A stretch of 15,653 nucleotides of DNA, taken from CAZONU01 sp965370045. Lineage in GTDB: Bacteria > Planctomycetota > SZUA-567 > JAKLDR01. The notes beneath the pieces are model-generated. The model was not told where the DNA came from. It worked only from the letters and a program-made list of their open reading frames with translations, and made no database searches. The position numbers were made by a program, and so were the translations under genes. Shown here piece by piece: positions 1-7,646 of this stretch (the stretch's first letter is position 1; each line of letters begins with the position of its first letter). The stretch covers positions 1 to 15,653 of the forward strand of contig CBDUSI010000105.1 of the NCBI GenBank assembly GCA_965370045.1. The letters are read 5' to 3'.

Positions 1-14
1 TTGGCTGGTTACAA

Positions 15-32
15 AACTCCGGCTACGGAGTT
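15..32. repeat. Perfect hairpin in AT-richer sequence at the left edge
   Basis: AACTCCG and CGGAGTT form a perfect 7-bp inverted repeat around a GCTA loop. It lies in the first ~54 bases, which are visibly AT-richer than everything to their right and carry an in-frame stop (52-54) just before coding-like sequence begins. It could be the end of a repeat or mobile element, or a contig-end artefact. The window does not show which. Confidence 0.4.
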
Positions 33-78
33 ACTCAATGCTAAAATGCTCTAGGGCTGGGGTATCGATGACCTCGAC

Positions 79-888
79 ATGGCAAGCCGCGAGCACCGCG
101 CGCGCACCCGCGAGGAAGTGCTCCGCAAGTGGCGGGAGGACTACCGCGACCTGGGGGCCGACGGTCTTTACTTCCAGACCGCCACCGAGCACGACAACCT
201 GGAAGTCGGCGGCCACACCGTGGCGGCGCTGGCCCGCGACTGGGTCAACGACATCGCCGGGGCGCTTCTCGAAGATGAGCCCGGCCTCTACATCCAGTTC
301 GGCCTGCATGCCATGAGCATCCTGGGGAACTACGCCGACCTCGCCGGCCTGGATCCGCGAGTCGCCATCGGCTGGGAGGATGGCGGGACCATTCCCTACT
401 GCTACGACCCGGTGCCGGCCTACGACGGGCCAGATTTCGCCAAGCCCAGGGAGCTCAATACCGCCAAGAAGACCCTGGAGTACTCTCGCAAGCTGGCGGC
501 ATTTCGTCCGGGGACGGAGTTTGCCATGGTGGCCAAGGGCTGGACCTGCCTCCGGTGGGACACCGAGTTCGAGCACCACGGGCCCTTCGTCCTCGGCGAG
601 CGCGACCGCGACTGGATTCGCCGCCGGCTGGCCGAACGCCAGGCGCGCTGGGACGAGGTCAACGGTTTATGGAAACGGCACTACCCGCTGGCCGCGCGCT
701 TCTATCGGGACATCCTGGACTGCTCGCCGGCGAAGATGACCGTCACCGGGCTGATTGAGGACGGCATGTTCGGGGAGGCCATACAGCCCAGCGCAGCCAT
801 TTTCGCCGAGACGCTCTGGAACCCGCGCCGCGCTGACGAAGAGATATTGGAGCTGGCGACGAGCCCCTACTACCGGGCCCCGCGCTGA
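79..888 (+). CDS. TIM-barrel glycoside-hydrolase-like protein, probably 5'-truncated
   Basis: A 269-aa soluble protein with no signal peptide. It is rich in the Trp, Tyr, His and acidic motifs of a carbohydrate-active TIM barrel: DGLYFQTATEH near residue 30, IGWEDGGTIPYCYDP near 97, and FEHHGPFVLGER near 165. I think it is the C-terminal half of a GH20- or GH67-like glycosidase, but I cannot name the family. Coding-like sequence continues upstream of this ATG in frame (WGIDDLD precedes it) until a TAG at 52-54, and no Shine-Dalgarno site precedes the ATG. The gene therefore looks broken at about position 54, by insertion, rearrangement or an assembly join. It converges on the GH20-like gene, with stop codons six bases apart, and may be a fragment of a related glycosidase. 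Alternative: a short intact protein of unknown function. Confidence 0.6.
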   Translation: MASREHRARTREEVLRKWREDYRDLGADGLYFQTATEHDNLEVGGHTVAALARDWVNDIAGALLEDEPGLYIQFGLHAMSILGNYADLAGLDPRVAIGWEDGGTIPYCYDPVPAYDGPDFAKPRELNTAKKTLEYSRKLAAFRPGTEFAMVAKGWTCLRWDTEFEHHGPFVLGERDRDWIRRRLAERQARWDEVNGLWKRHYPLAARFYRDILDCSPAKMTVTGLIEDGMFGEAIQPSAAIFAETLWNPRRADEEILELATSPYYRAPR

Positions 889-894
889 GCGCGG
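880..894. terminator. Short GC hairpin between convergent stop codons
   Basis: CCGCGC and GCGCGG form a 6-bp stem whose loop is the TGA stop of the left gene. The hairpin fills the gap up to the stop of the convergent minus-strand gene. There is no T run on either side, so it is at best a weak bidirectional terminator. Confidence 0.3.
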
Positions 895-3558
895 TTATCT
901 GCCTTTCTTCTTCCTGATTTCGGCGCCCCGCCAGGCAGCCTCGGCGAATCGCTCCAACTCCAGCAGGCGGGCGTCGCGGACGGCGAAGACCAGACCCATC
1001 GGTTCCCCGGGCTTATCGTCCTTCTTGCCCCGCGCGCCCGCCTTGGCGGCGGCCGCGCGCCAGCGAGCGAACTCCATGGCCCACAGCCCGGCGGCCCGGC
1101 CGCTCGAAGCGCACCAGCCGGCGGTGGGGTAGCCCCGGGAGAGCAGGAAGCGCGCGCTCCTGGCGATGCACTCGCGCCCTGCCGGATCCGAGCGTCCCAG
1201 GCGGACCAGGACGACCAGCTTGCCGCGCAGCGCGGGGTCAATGAGTCCGGCCGCCGCCGCCGGAGAGTCCTCGGGCAGCGCCAGCCCGCCTCCGGGATTG
1301 AGCATATCTCCCCACATGAAGCCCCGGGCCTTCGGTGCACCCAGGCTCAGCGCCGCGCACAGCTCGCGGACCCGGTCGGCCACCAGCCGCCCGTTCTTGA
1401 AGCGGGTCCCGGCGGTGCGCTTATCGGTACGCATCCGCGGAGGCAGGCGCCCGCCGATGCCCACTCCGCCCGCCGGTACGGTGGCGGCCAGGTGCGCCAG
1501 CTGCTTTCTGAAAGCCTCCAGCGCCTCGGCCGAACGCGGGCAGGCCCCGGGCACCTCGCCGGGCGGCGGCAGAGCGTTATAGCTGGCCAGCACGTGCCCG
1601 CCGTCGGGTATCTTCCCGTCGCGGGCGCGGCGCATCCAGCTCCGCGGGGCCTTCTTCGGATCGGCGCCCAGGCGGGGCACGGGGGTCTTCAGCTGATAGT
1701 CGCGTCCCGCCCGGTAGGCCTTCCCTCCGGCGGAGGTGACCTCCACCGGCGCGCCCGCGGCCGGCACTGCGTTGCGCGCGGCCAGGTAGCTGCGCTCGGT
1801 GCCGCGCAGGTAGTGGCTCTCGCTCCGGTGCCAGACCATCTCCACGCTGGCGGGGCTCTTCTCGGCCAGCGCCGGCGAGGCGCCCAGCGCGTCCAGGAAG
1901 GGCACCAAGTCGAGGCCCAGCGAGACGGCCAGCCCGGCCAGGTCCCGGGCGTCGGCGCGGGTCCTCGACTCCGGCAGATGCCAGAAACCACCACCGGTCA
2001 CTACCAAGTGGCTCAGCCGGTAGGCGCCCAGGCCACCGATGAGCTCGCGGTCGGACTGGGCCAGGCGCCCGTCGAAGTTGATCTCCGCGGCGCGTAGCGG
2101 GTGCGCCGGCCAGTCTTCTACGCGGCAGGAGAACATTTCCGGCTCTGCACCGTCGGCGCTCAGCCAGCCCAGCGTTGAGGCCGCGGCCAGGAAGCCCTCC
2201 CGGGAGCGCGCCGCGACGATCAGCGCCTTGGCGCTCACCGAGATCGCGTAGGCGCCGGGGCGGTCCGGGACGGTAACCGCGCGCCCGGCCAGCCACTTGG
2301 CCTCGGCCTTGCGCGAGGCGTTCAGCAGGAACACCGATCCGGGCTCGACGCCGCGCTCCAGAATCTGCTCGAAGCTCCGTCCCCGATGATCGAACGCCCG
2401 GCCCGAGCGCCAGAACTGCCAGAAGGCCGCCGGCCGGGACATGCGCTTTCCGACCAGTCCGGTGAACTGGCGGACCAGCGCCGCGTCGGCCTTGCCGCCG
2501 CTGGTCACCAGCGGCCGCCGGCCCTTGGGGCGGAAGTTGTCGCCGGCATCACCGGGGGCCAGGCGCCGGGGAGTCGGCACCACCCGGGGCGGGACCACCC
2601 GCAAGTCGTCGAGTTCCACGACCGCCGGACCGTCCACGCGTACCGAGAGGCGCAGGCGACTCGCGCCGCGGAGGGTAAAGTTAATCCGCAGCGGCCGCCA
2701 GTCGTGCCCGAGTGCCCCGCCGGAGAGCTGGCGGGCTGCCAGGGGGGTCTCCGCGCCGGCCTTCTCCAGAGCGGTGAGATACAGGTGCACCCGGCCCTTC
2801 TCGCCGATGGTCCCGCGAACCAGAAGCTCCAGGGTATAGTTGCTGCCGGCCTTGGCGGCGAACTCCAGGCTGGCCTTTCTGCCCGCTCCCCGCTCGGCCG
2901 AGAGCCGCCCGCAGCGGCCCCGGCCCCCCGCCAGGGTCAAGCCACCCACGCGCTCGAGGGCCAGCCTGGCGTCGGGGCTGCCGGACGGCCGGACGGCGAC
3001 GCCGGCCTCTCCCGCGGTCACCTCCCCGCGGACGCGGACCACCAACCGGTAACGCTGTCCCTTCTTCAGAGAGAGAGTCTGTCGCGCGGCGGCGCTTCCC
3101 GGCCTGGCCAGATCGGCCCTCAGCGAAAACTTGCCGGAGTAGGCCGGACCCGCGACGCGGGCCACGCCACCCGAGAGCTTCCAGCCCGCCGGGAACGCCG
3201 CCTTACCCTCCGCGGCAATCTCGAAACCGGGATTGGCCAGCGAGCGCCGCTCGGGGACGGGGGGCTTGCGCCTTCTCAGGCGGTGGAGCTCCAGGCCGTC
3301 AAACTCCAGGCGCCCGGCGCCCCTCATGAAGAGCTCGACGACCACCTTGCCGGAAGCCGGGACCATGAACTCCAGCTCGCGCCGCTCCCACTCGGAGCGG
3401 CCGACCTCCCGGGGCTCGGCGGGCGCCAGCTTCCAGCCCTTCCAGGGATCCTTGCCCTCGAAGCTCCATCCCGAAGGCTCCGCTGCCGTCCCGGCGCGGG
3501 CGACGGGCGCGGCGGAAAGCGCCAGCGCCAGGAGGGTGAGCGGGAATCGCGCGCGCAT
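895..3558 (-). CDS. Secreted GH20-like protein with N-terminal CBM-like modules; catalytic pair apparently lost
   Basis: An 887-aa protein with a Sec signal peptide (MRARFPLTLLALALSAAPVARA, cleavage after about residue 22). Residues ~30-330 hold about three beta-sandwich modules resembling carbohydrate-binding domains; one opens with NPGFE, typical of CBM4/9-like folds. Residues ~335-475 resemble the GH20 N-terminal alpha/beta domain (YAISVSAKALIVAARSREGF), and DWPAHPLR near 481 starts a TIM-barrel-like region. Where GH20 enzymes carry HxGGDE, this protein reads GIGGRLP (residues 700-706), so the Asp-Glu pair is missing if the alignment is right. It may bind rather than cleave glycans. It starts 12 bp after the URO-D stop and is probably co-transcribed with it. 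GAGG just upstream is a weak Shine-Dalgarno site. The tail is Lys/Arg-rich. Confidence 0.6.
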   Translation of the reverse strand: MRARFPLTLLALALSAAPVARAGTAAEPSGWSFEGKDPWKGWKLAPAEPREVGRSEWERRELEFMVPASGKVVVELFMRGAGRLEFDGLELHRLRRRKPPVPERRSLANPGFEIAAEGKAAFPAGWKLSGGVARVAGPAYSGKFSLRADLARPGSAAARQTLSLKKGQRYRLVVRVRGEVTAGEAGVAVRPSGSPDARLALERVGGLTLAGGRGRCGRLSAERGAGRKASLEFAAKAGSNYTLELLVRGTIGEKGRVHLYLTALEKAGAETPLAARQLSGGALGHDWRPLRINFTLRGASRLRLSVRVDGPAVVELDDLRVVPPRVVPTPRRLAPGDAGDNFRPKGRRPLVTSGGKADAALVRQFTGLVGKRMSRPAAFWQFWRSGRAFDHRGRSFEQILERGVEPGSVFLLNASRKAEAKWLAGRAVTVPDRPGAYAISVSAKALIVAARSREGFLAAASTLGWLSADGAEPEMFSCRVEDWPAHPLRAAEINFDGRLAQSDRELIGGLGAYRLSHLVVTGGGFWHLPESRTRADARDLAGLAVSLGLDLVPFLDALGASPALAEKSPASVEMVWHRSESHYLRGTERSYLAARNAVPAAGAPVEVTSAGGKAYRAGRDYQLKTPVPRLGADPKKAPRSWMRRARDGKIPDGGHVLASYNALPPPGEVPGACPRSAEALEAFRKQLAHLAATVPAGGVGIGGRLPPRMRTDKRTAGTRFKNGRLVADRVRELCAALSLGAPKARGFMWGDMLNPGGGLALPEDSPAAAAGLIDPALRGKLVVLVRLGRSDPAGRECIARSARFLLSRGYPTAGWCASSGRAAGLWAMEFARWRAAAAKAGARGKKDDKPGEPMGLVFAVRDARLLELERFAEAAWRGAEIRKKKGR

Positions 3559-3570
3559 GGCCTCGCTATC

Positions 3571-4644
3571 TCAAGCTACCGGGTAACTCCCGAACTCGCG
3601 GCCGGCCTCCAGCATTGCCGCGTAGTTGGCGACCGGCACGTAGTCGGCCACCGAATTTCCGGTGCCCAGGCACCAGCCGCCGCCGGGGGCGCAGTCGCGG
3701 ATCATGCCCCGGGTGTACTCGCGTATCTCCTCGGGAGAGAGGCGGCATATCTTGTCGACGTCCAGCCCCCCGCACATGGCAATGCGCTCACCCCAGCGGC
3801 GCTTGGCATCGGCCACCGGCATGATCACGTCCTCGAAGGAGTGCTTGGCATCCCAGCCGCAGGCGATGATGTCGTCCATGACGTCGGTGAGGTTCCCGCA
3901 GGCGTGGAGCACCGCGATCTTGCCCTGCGCGTGGATGGCGTCCACGATCTTCTTATGCCAGGGGAAGACGTGCTTGCGCAGGAGGTCGGGAGGCAGCATG
4001 GTCTGGGTCTTGAAGCCCATGTCGTCGCCCAGATTGAGGAACTCGGTGTTCTCGAACCCCGCCAGGCGGGTGAAGATATCCACCAGAGTCGTGCCGATCC
4101 TGGTGAACATCTCCTCGACCAGCTTCTGGTCGTCGACCAGCGCGTAGGAGAGGGGCTCGTAGCCCATCAGCCACATGACGTTCTCGAGCACGCCGCCGGG
4201 CCCCAGGGGCTTCACCTTCATGCCCTCGGGAAGCGCCTCCAGCGCCGCCTCGATCGGCAGGAAGTGCTCGTCGCGGACCTGGGGCCACTCGTAGGCCTCG
4301 AAGGCCGCGCGGTCGGGGATGGTGTTAACCTCGGTGTTCACGTAGGTGCGACCGTCCTCGGAGGAGGTCCGCTCCCTTCTCGGAAACGAAAAGAGCGTAC
4401 CCTCGCCGAGATAGTCGTAGCCTGTCTTGAGGTGAAACTCAGCCAGGCCCGCGGCACGCAGCCGGGCCTCCTGGGGGTCAGACGCCCGCCCCGGAAACTC
4501 GCGCCCGATCACCGCGTCCATTATGGGCTGATTGGCGAATATCTCGAAGAAGGGCACCCGGTCGGGCTCGCCCTCCAGGCGCAGGCACTTGGCCAGGCGC
4601 GTCCAGTCCGGCGAAGGCTTGAAGCCGAACTCCACTCCGGGCAT
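3571..4644 (-). CDS. URO-D-superfamily protein, MtaA/MtbA-type zinc methyltransferase-like
   Basis: A 357-aa cytoplasmic protein of the uroporphyrinogen decarboxylase superfamily, near the usual length of ~340-360. It carries His247-x-Cys249 (VLHACGN) and Cys325 (GGWCLGTGN). These match in order and spacing the zinc ligands of corrinoid:thiol methyltransferases such as MtaA and MtbA, and are not expected in the heme enzyme HemE. The likely role is transfer of a methyl group between a corrinoid protein and a thiol or other acceptor, but the substrate cannot be read from sequence and no corrinoid protein is encoded in this window. The start is fixed by an AAGGAG site (4651-4656) six bases from the ATG. 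It has its own promoter-like sequence in the gap to anmK and lies 12 bp upstream of the GH20-like gene, which suggests a two-gene operon. Function in sugar metabolism is inferred from context only. Confidence 0.8.
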   Translation of the reverse strand: MPGVEFGFKPSPDWTRLAKCLRLEGEPDRVPFFEIFANQPIMDAVIGREFPGRASDPQEARLRAAGLAEFHLKTGYDYLGEGTLFSFPRRERTSSEDGRTYVNTEVNTIPDRAAFEAYEWPQVRDEHFLPIEAALEALPEGMKVKPLGPGGVLENVMWLMGYEPLSYALVDDQKLVEEMFTRIGTTLVDIFTRLAGFENTEFLNLGDDMGFKTQTMLPPDLLRKHVFPWHKKIVDAIHAQGKIAVLHACGNLTDVMDDIIACGWDAKHSFEDVIMPVADAKRRWGERIAMCGGLDVDKICRLSPEEIREYTRGMIRDCAPGGGWCLGTGNSVADYVPVANYAAMLEAGREFGSYPVA

Positions 4645-4679
4645 GGGCGTCTCCTTAAGCAGGTGAGCCGACGCGCGCG

Positions 4680-4708
4680 ATTATCGTCCGGGATGACCCC
4701 GGCTTCAA
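4680..4708 (-). promoter_or_regulatory. Sigma-70-like promoter for the URO-D and GH20-like pair
   Basis: On the minus strand, TTGAAG (4703-4708), a 17-bp spacer and GATAAT (4680-4685) give a good sigma-70 match. The expected start near 4673 leaves a ~29-nt leader containing the AAGGAG site. This pair may therefore be transcribed apart from anmK. Confidence 0.55.
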
Positions 4709-4709
4709 G

Positions 4710-4724
4710 GGCGGTAATTCCGCC
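4710..4724 (-). terminator. Small hairpin after anmK
   Basis: GGCGG and CCGCC pair around a 5-nt AT loop, 11 bp past the anmK stop and directly upstream of the next promoter. No T run follows on the minus strand, so it could be a weak terminator or chance. Confidence 0.25.
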
Positions 4725-4734
4725 GCTGCCCAGC

Positions 4735-5922
4735 TCAGGGCACGATGCTGCCGAGGATCACCGGGTGCGATGCTCCGGTGGCGCCGGGCAGGTTGGCCGG
4801 CCGGCCGGAGACGGTCTCGTTGGCCAGCACCGCGTGGGCGATGGCCTCCTTGGCGTCGGCGGGCAGGCCGAACTCGTCGGAGGGCAGGAGCGGAGTGCCC
4901 TCGGGCAGTTCGCCGGCTATCATCTCCACCAGCAGCTTGTTGCGCACTCCGCCGCCGGAGACGATCACCTCGTGCAGCGGCCCCTTGGGTAGCACGAACT
5001 CCTTGATCGCGCCGCCCACCGTCCGGGCGGTCAGCGCGGTAACGGTGGCCAGGATGTCGGCGTCGGACATTCCCCGGTGCCGGCCCTTGCCCAGCACGGT
5101 GGTCGCGAAGCGCGAGCCGAACTCCTCGCGCCCGGTGGAGCGCGGCGGCGGGCGGCGGAAGAAGGGATGGCGCAGGAGCTCATCGAGAAGCTCTCCCGAT
5201 ACCCGGCCCTCGGAGGCCATGCGCCCCTCGGGATCGAAGCCGCGCTCCCCGCCGGTCAGCGCGCGGACGGTCTCGTCGATCACCATGTTGCCGGGGCCGG
5301 TATCGAAGGCCAGCACGTCTTCGGGCCTGGCGGCGGGCGGCAGGTAGGCCACGTCGGCCGTGCCCCCCAGGTTCAGGATGGCGCGTCCGACCTTCTCGTC
5401 GGTGAGCATCAGCCAGTCGGCGTAGGGCACCAGCGGTGCGCCCTCGCCGCCGGCGGCCATGTCCCGCGAGTGGAAGTCGTAGACCACCGGGGCACCCAGC
5501 GTCTCGGCGAGCAGCGCCCCGCAGCCGATCTGCCAGGAGCCGGCCTTCTCGCGCCCGACCACCCGCGGCGGCGCGTGCCACAGGGTCTGACCGTGACTGC
5601 CGACCAGGTCGGCGCCGCCGGGGGCGAGCCCCGCGCGCTCCAGGGCTCCCAGCCCCGCGGCGGAGAACTCCCCGGTGATGCGGACCTCCAGCTCCACCAG
5701 GTCGGCCAGGGCTGCCTTGGCGGCGTGGAACACTCCCAGGAGCTCCTCGCGCAGTTCGGCGGGGTAGGGCCGGTGCTCGAAAGCCAGAAGCGCCCAGCGC
5801 AACTCAGGCCCCGAGCCGTGGATCTCGACCAGCGCGGCGTCGACGCCGTCGGCGCTGGTGCCGCTCATCAGCCCCAGCACCCGGCGGACGTCCTTGGCGG
5901 CCAGCTCAATCAGTCGCTTCAT
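4735..5922 (-). CDS. anmK: Anhydro-N-acetylmuramic acid kinase
   Basis: A 395-aa protein, slightly longer than the usual ~370. AnmK hydrolyses the 1,6-anhydro ring of anhydro-N-acetylmuramic acid and phosphorylates it to MurNAc-6-phosphate during recycling of peptidoglycan fragments in the cytoplasm. The family's ATP-binding opening GLMSGTSADGVDAALVEI is at residues 17-34, GSHGQTLWH lies mid-protein, FDTGPGN carries the expected catalytic Asp (Asp207 here), and VSGGGVRN lies near the C-terminus. The start is supported by GGAG six bases upstream. It is the first gene of a minus-strand run with the URO-D and GH20-like genes. No murQ or nagZ is visible in this window, so the next step in recycling must be encoded elsewhere. 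Identification is secure. Confidence 0.95.
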   Translation of the reverse strand: MKRLIELAAKDVRRVLGLMSGTSADGVDAALVEIHGSGPELRWALLAFEHRPYPAELREELLGVFHAAKAALADLVELEVRITGEFSAAGLGALERAGLAPGGADLVGSHGQTLWHAPPRVVGREKAGSWQIGCGALLAETLGAPVVYDFHSRDMAAGGEGAPLVPYADWLMLTDEKVGRAILNLGGTADVAYLPPAARPEDVLAFDTGPGNMVIDETVRALTGGERGFDPEGRMASEGRVSGELLDELLRHPFFRRPPPRSTGREEFGSRFATTVLGKGRHRGMSDADILATVTALTARTVGGAIKEFVLPKGPLHEVIVSGGGVRNKLLVEMIAGELPEGTPLLPSDEFGLPADAKEAIAHAVLANETVSGRPANLPGATGASHPVILGSIVP

Positions 5923-5960
5923 GGCGGCTCCAGAATCTCAACCGGGACCTTTCGTGCCGC

Positions 5961-5966
5961 ATTATA
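5961..5966 (-). promoter_or_regulatory. Consensus -10 element upstream of anmK
   Basis: A perfect TATAAT on the minus strand, ~39 bp before the anmK start. I find no acceptable -35 hexamer 15-19 bp further upstream, so promoter activity is uncertain. Confidence 0.4.
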
Positions 5967-5992
5967 GCCACTGAGGAACGCGCGCGGGCGCC

Positions 5993-6022
5993 AAAAATAA
6001 GCGCGCCGGCTCCCCCCGGCGC
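5993..6022 (-). terminator. Rho-independent terminator of the NTF2-domain gene
   Basis: On the minus strand, GCGCCGG and CCGGCGC form a perfect 7-bp stem with a 6-nt loop, followed by GCTTATTTTT. It lies 35 bp past the stop codon of the upstream minus-strand gene and separates it from anmK. Confidence 0.75.
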
Positions 6023-6056
6023 AACGACTCTTGAAGGTTACCCTCTCCGGCCCGCC

Positions 6057-7337
6057 TCAGTTGCCCTCGTGAAGAATCAGCCACATACCGTTCTCGTAGA
6101 CAAAAGTCATGACTGCCGGGCGCAGTTCGGGGGGGTGATCCTTGGCGACCACGTCGACTCTCACGCTGACCAGAAGCTCCCGGCCACCCTTGCGCGCCTT
6201 CATGTTCCTGGGATCGAAGACCACGTAGATGTCAGCGGGGTAATCCTGGATCACCTTGCTGATCTCGTTGCGGCCGTCCAGGCCAGACTCCCACCGCTTG
6301 CGCCACTTGCTCTTGCGGCTGTAGCAGGAGATGACGTTCTCGGCTTCCCTGGCGTTCCAGGAGCGCCACCATAGCTGGAGGGTCTGCCTCACCGATGCGC
6401 GGCTGGCCGGGTTGCCTATCAGGCCCCGTCTGCGCAGTTCCTTCTCGTCCAGGGCCTTCTCGGCCAGGTCCTTGGCGCGGGCGGCGATGCCGCTGCGGTC
6501 GGGGATGGGGATGTAGCCGCGGTAGGGCGAGACCAGGCTGAAGGCCCCACCGCGCTTCATGCGCGAGAACATCAGCACCGCCGGCCCGACCCGGGGGTTG
6601 AGCGTACGGCGCCCGGGATCCTGGACCTTGGCGGGCACTCTGGGCACGTTGACGATCACCCTTCCGGGACGGAGCACACTCTTCCCGTCACGCCGAACCG
6701 GGCTCTTGAAGACAGTCTCGACGCGGAAGGTGATCTGCACGGCGACCTTCGGGTCCAGAACCAGATTGGCCTCCTCGATAGTCCCGATGGACACGTAGGT
6801 GGCGTCGATCATCGTGCCCAACACGGTGTGGGGACCGGGCAGCTTGAGGTCCACCCGCCCGCGGTCCGAGGCCTTGGTGTACTTGCCGGCGGCGACCAGT
6901 CTGATCACCGCGATGACATTCTCGCTGGGCGCCGCCAGCCCTTCGGTGTCGGAGATCAGCTCGAAGACCGTCTTGCGGGTGAACACCGAGGTCCGCCCGC
7001 CGATGGGCGGACGCAGGAAGTAGACCGCGACGACGCCTTTCTGGGGCCAGGCTCCGTCGTGAACCTTGCCGAAGCGCACCCGGAAGGTCTTGGCCCGGTC
7101 CGAGAAGGAACCCTGGAGCACCGAGACGACCCGGCACTCGGCCAGGCCCTTGTCCCAGACCTTGAGCGGTTGGGCGACGACGATCAGCGGTGCGCGGGAC
7201 GCCCGCACCGCCAGGGCGTCGGCCGCCTGGGGCGAAATACTCGCGCGGGCTCCCGGCACGCCCCCCGGGTCCGCGGCGCGGGCGGCGCCGGCGGCGCCGG
7301 CGATCAGCAAGAGGCTCAGAGCGAGTGCGAGGCGCAT
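6057..7337 (-). CDS. Exported protein of unknown function with C-terminal NTF2-like domain
   Basis: A 426-aa protein. I place the start at 7337, not further upstream, because the ATG there follows a strong GGGAGGAG site and opens a typical signal peptide (MRLALALSLLLIAGAAGAARA). The first ~300 mature residues are beta-rich with many V/K/R alternations and match no family I recognise. Residues ~315-426 look like an NTF2/SnoaL-type cone fold: a helix with WWRSWNAREAEN, then a Tyr/Lys-rich strand set ending in MTFVYENGMWLILHEGN. Such domains bind small ligands or act as dimerisation units, and no catalytic residues can be argued here. The gene is monocistronic: a terminator follows and a divergent promoter region precedes it. 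Expected location is periplasmic or extracellular. Confidence 0.75.
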   Translation of the reverse strand: MRLALALSLLLIAGAAGAARAADPGGVPGARASISPQAADALAVRASRAPLIVVAQPLKVWDKGLAECRVVSVLQGSFSDRAKTFRVRFGKVHDGAWPQKGVVAVYFLRPPIGGRTSVFTRKTVFELISDTEGLAAPSENVIAVIRLVAAGKYTKASDRGRVDLKLPGPHTVLGTMIDATYVSIGTIEEANLVLDPKVAVQITFRVETVFKSPVRRDGKSVLRPGRVIVNVPRVPAKVQDPGRRTLNPRVGPAVLMFSRMKRGGAFSLVSPYRGYIPIPDRSGIAARAKDLAEKALDEKELRRRGLIGNPASRASVRQTLQLWWRSWNAREAENVISCYSRKSKWRKRWESGLDGRNEISKVIQDYPADIYVVFDPRNMKARKGGRELLVSVRVDVVAKDHPPELRPAVMTFVYENGMWLILHEGN

Positions 7338-7646
7338 CAGTCTCCTCCCGGCGGGCCGAAGCGGCGACCCCGCAACAGCATCATCCCCCGGACGAGTTCC
7401 CAGAGGCCTTCCGCCTACAATATAACATCGACAATCTGGGAAGATAGCTTGAGACCGGCCGCGCACCGCCGCCTAGTCAACACTAAGTCGTTGAACGACG
7501 TGGCCTTGCGGTGCGGCGGCGATCCATGGCCCCGCCTTCGACGCGCGGCATGATCGCCAGCCGCCTGACCGGCGGCACGTTTACCGTGTCTTGACTGCCG
7601 CACGTGCGGGAGGCTAGAATCTCCGGGGCCGGTGGCGGAGAAGGGA
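7338..7646. other. Divergent intergenic region with palindromes and a + promoter
   Basis: This 309-bp stretch separates the NTF2-domain gene (-) from the response regulator (+). It holds a strong + promoter (7591-7620) and three short inverted repeats: GTCGTT-g-AACGAC at 7487-7499, GCCGCC-tgacc-GGCGGC at 7560-7576, and CCGCAC-GTGCGG at 7598-7609. An AT-rich patch at 7419-7430 gives TATATT on the minus strand but has no good -35 partner. No RNA gene or protein gene is evident. Confidence 0.5.
7591..7620 (+). promoter_or_regulatory. Strong sigma-70 promoter of the response regulator, with operator-like palindrome in the spacer
   Basis: TTGACT (7591-7596), an 18-bp spacer and TAGAAT (7615-7620) match sigma-70 consensus well. 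The predicted start near 7627 leaves ~20 nt to the ATG, enough for the GGAG site. A perfect 12-bp palindrome with a CACGTG core (7598-7609) sits inside the spacer, where a bound dimer would block or distort RNA polymerase. Confidence 0.7.

Noticed and set aside
2386..4992. Plus-strand open frame of 868 codons
   Set aside because: It is the antisense shadow of the GH20-like, URO-D and anmK genes in GC-rich DNA. It has no family motifs, and the three genes beneath it have clear ones.
7338..7466. N-terminal extension of the NTF2-domain protein
   Set aside because: The extra 43 codons precede a textbook signal peptide and a strong ribosome-binding site; the ATG at 7337 is the better start.
7560..7576. 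GCCGCC-tgacc-GGCGGC hairpin as a terminator
   Set aside because: There is no T run and no gene ending nearby; GC-rich DNA yields such short stems by chance.
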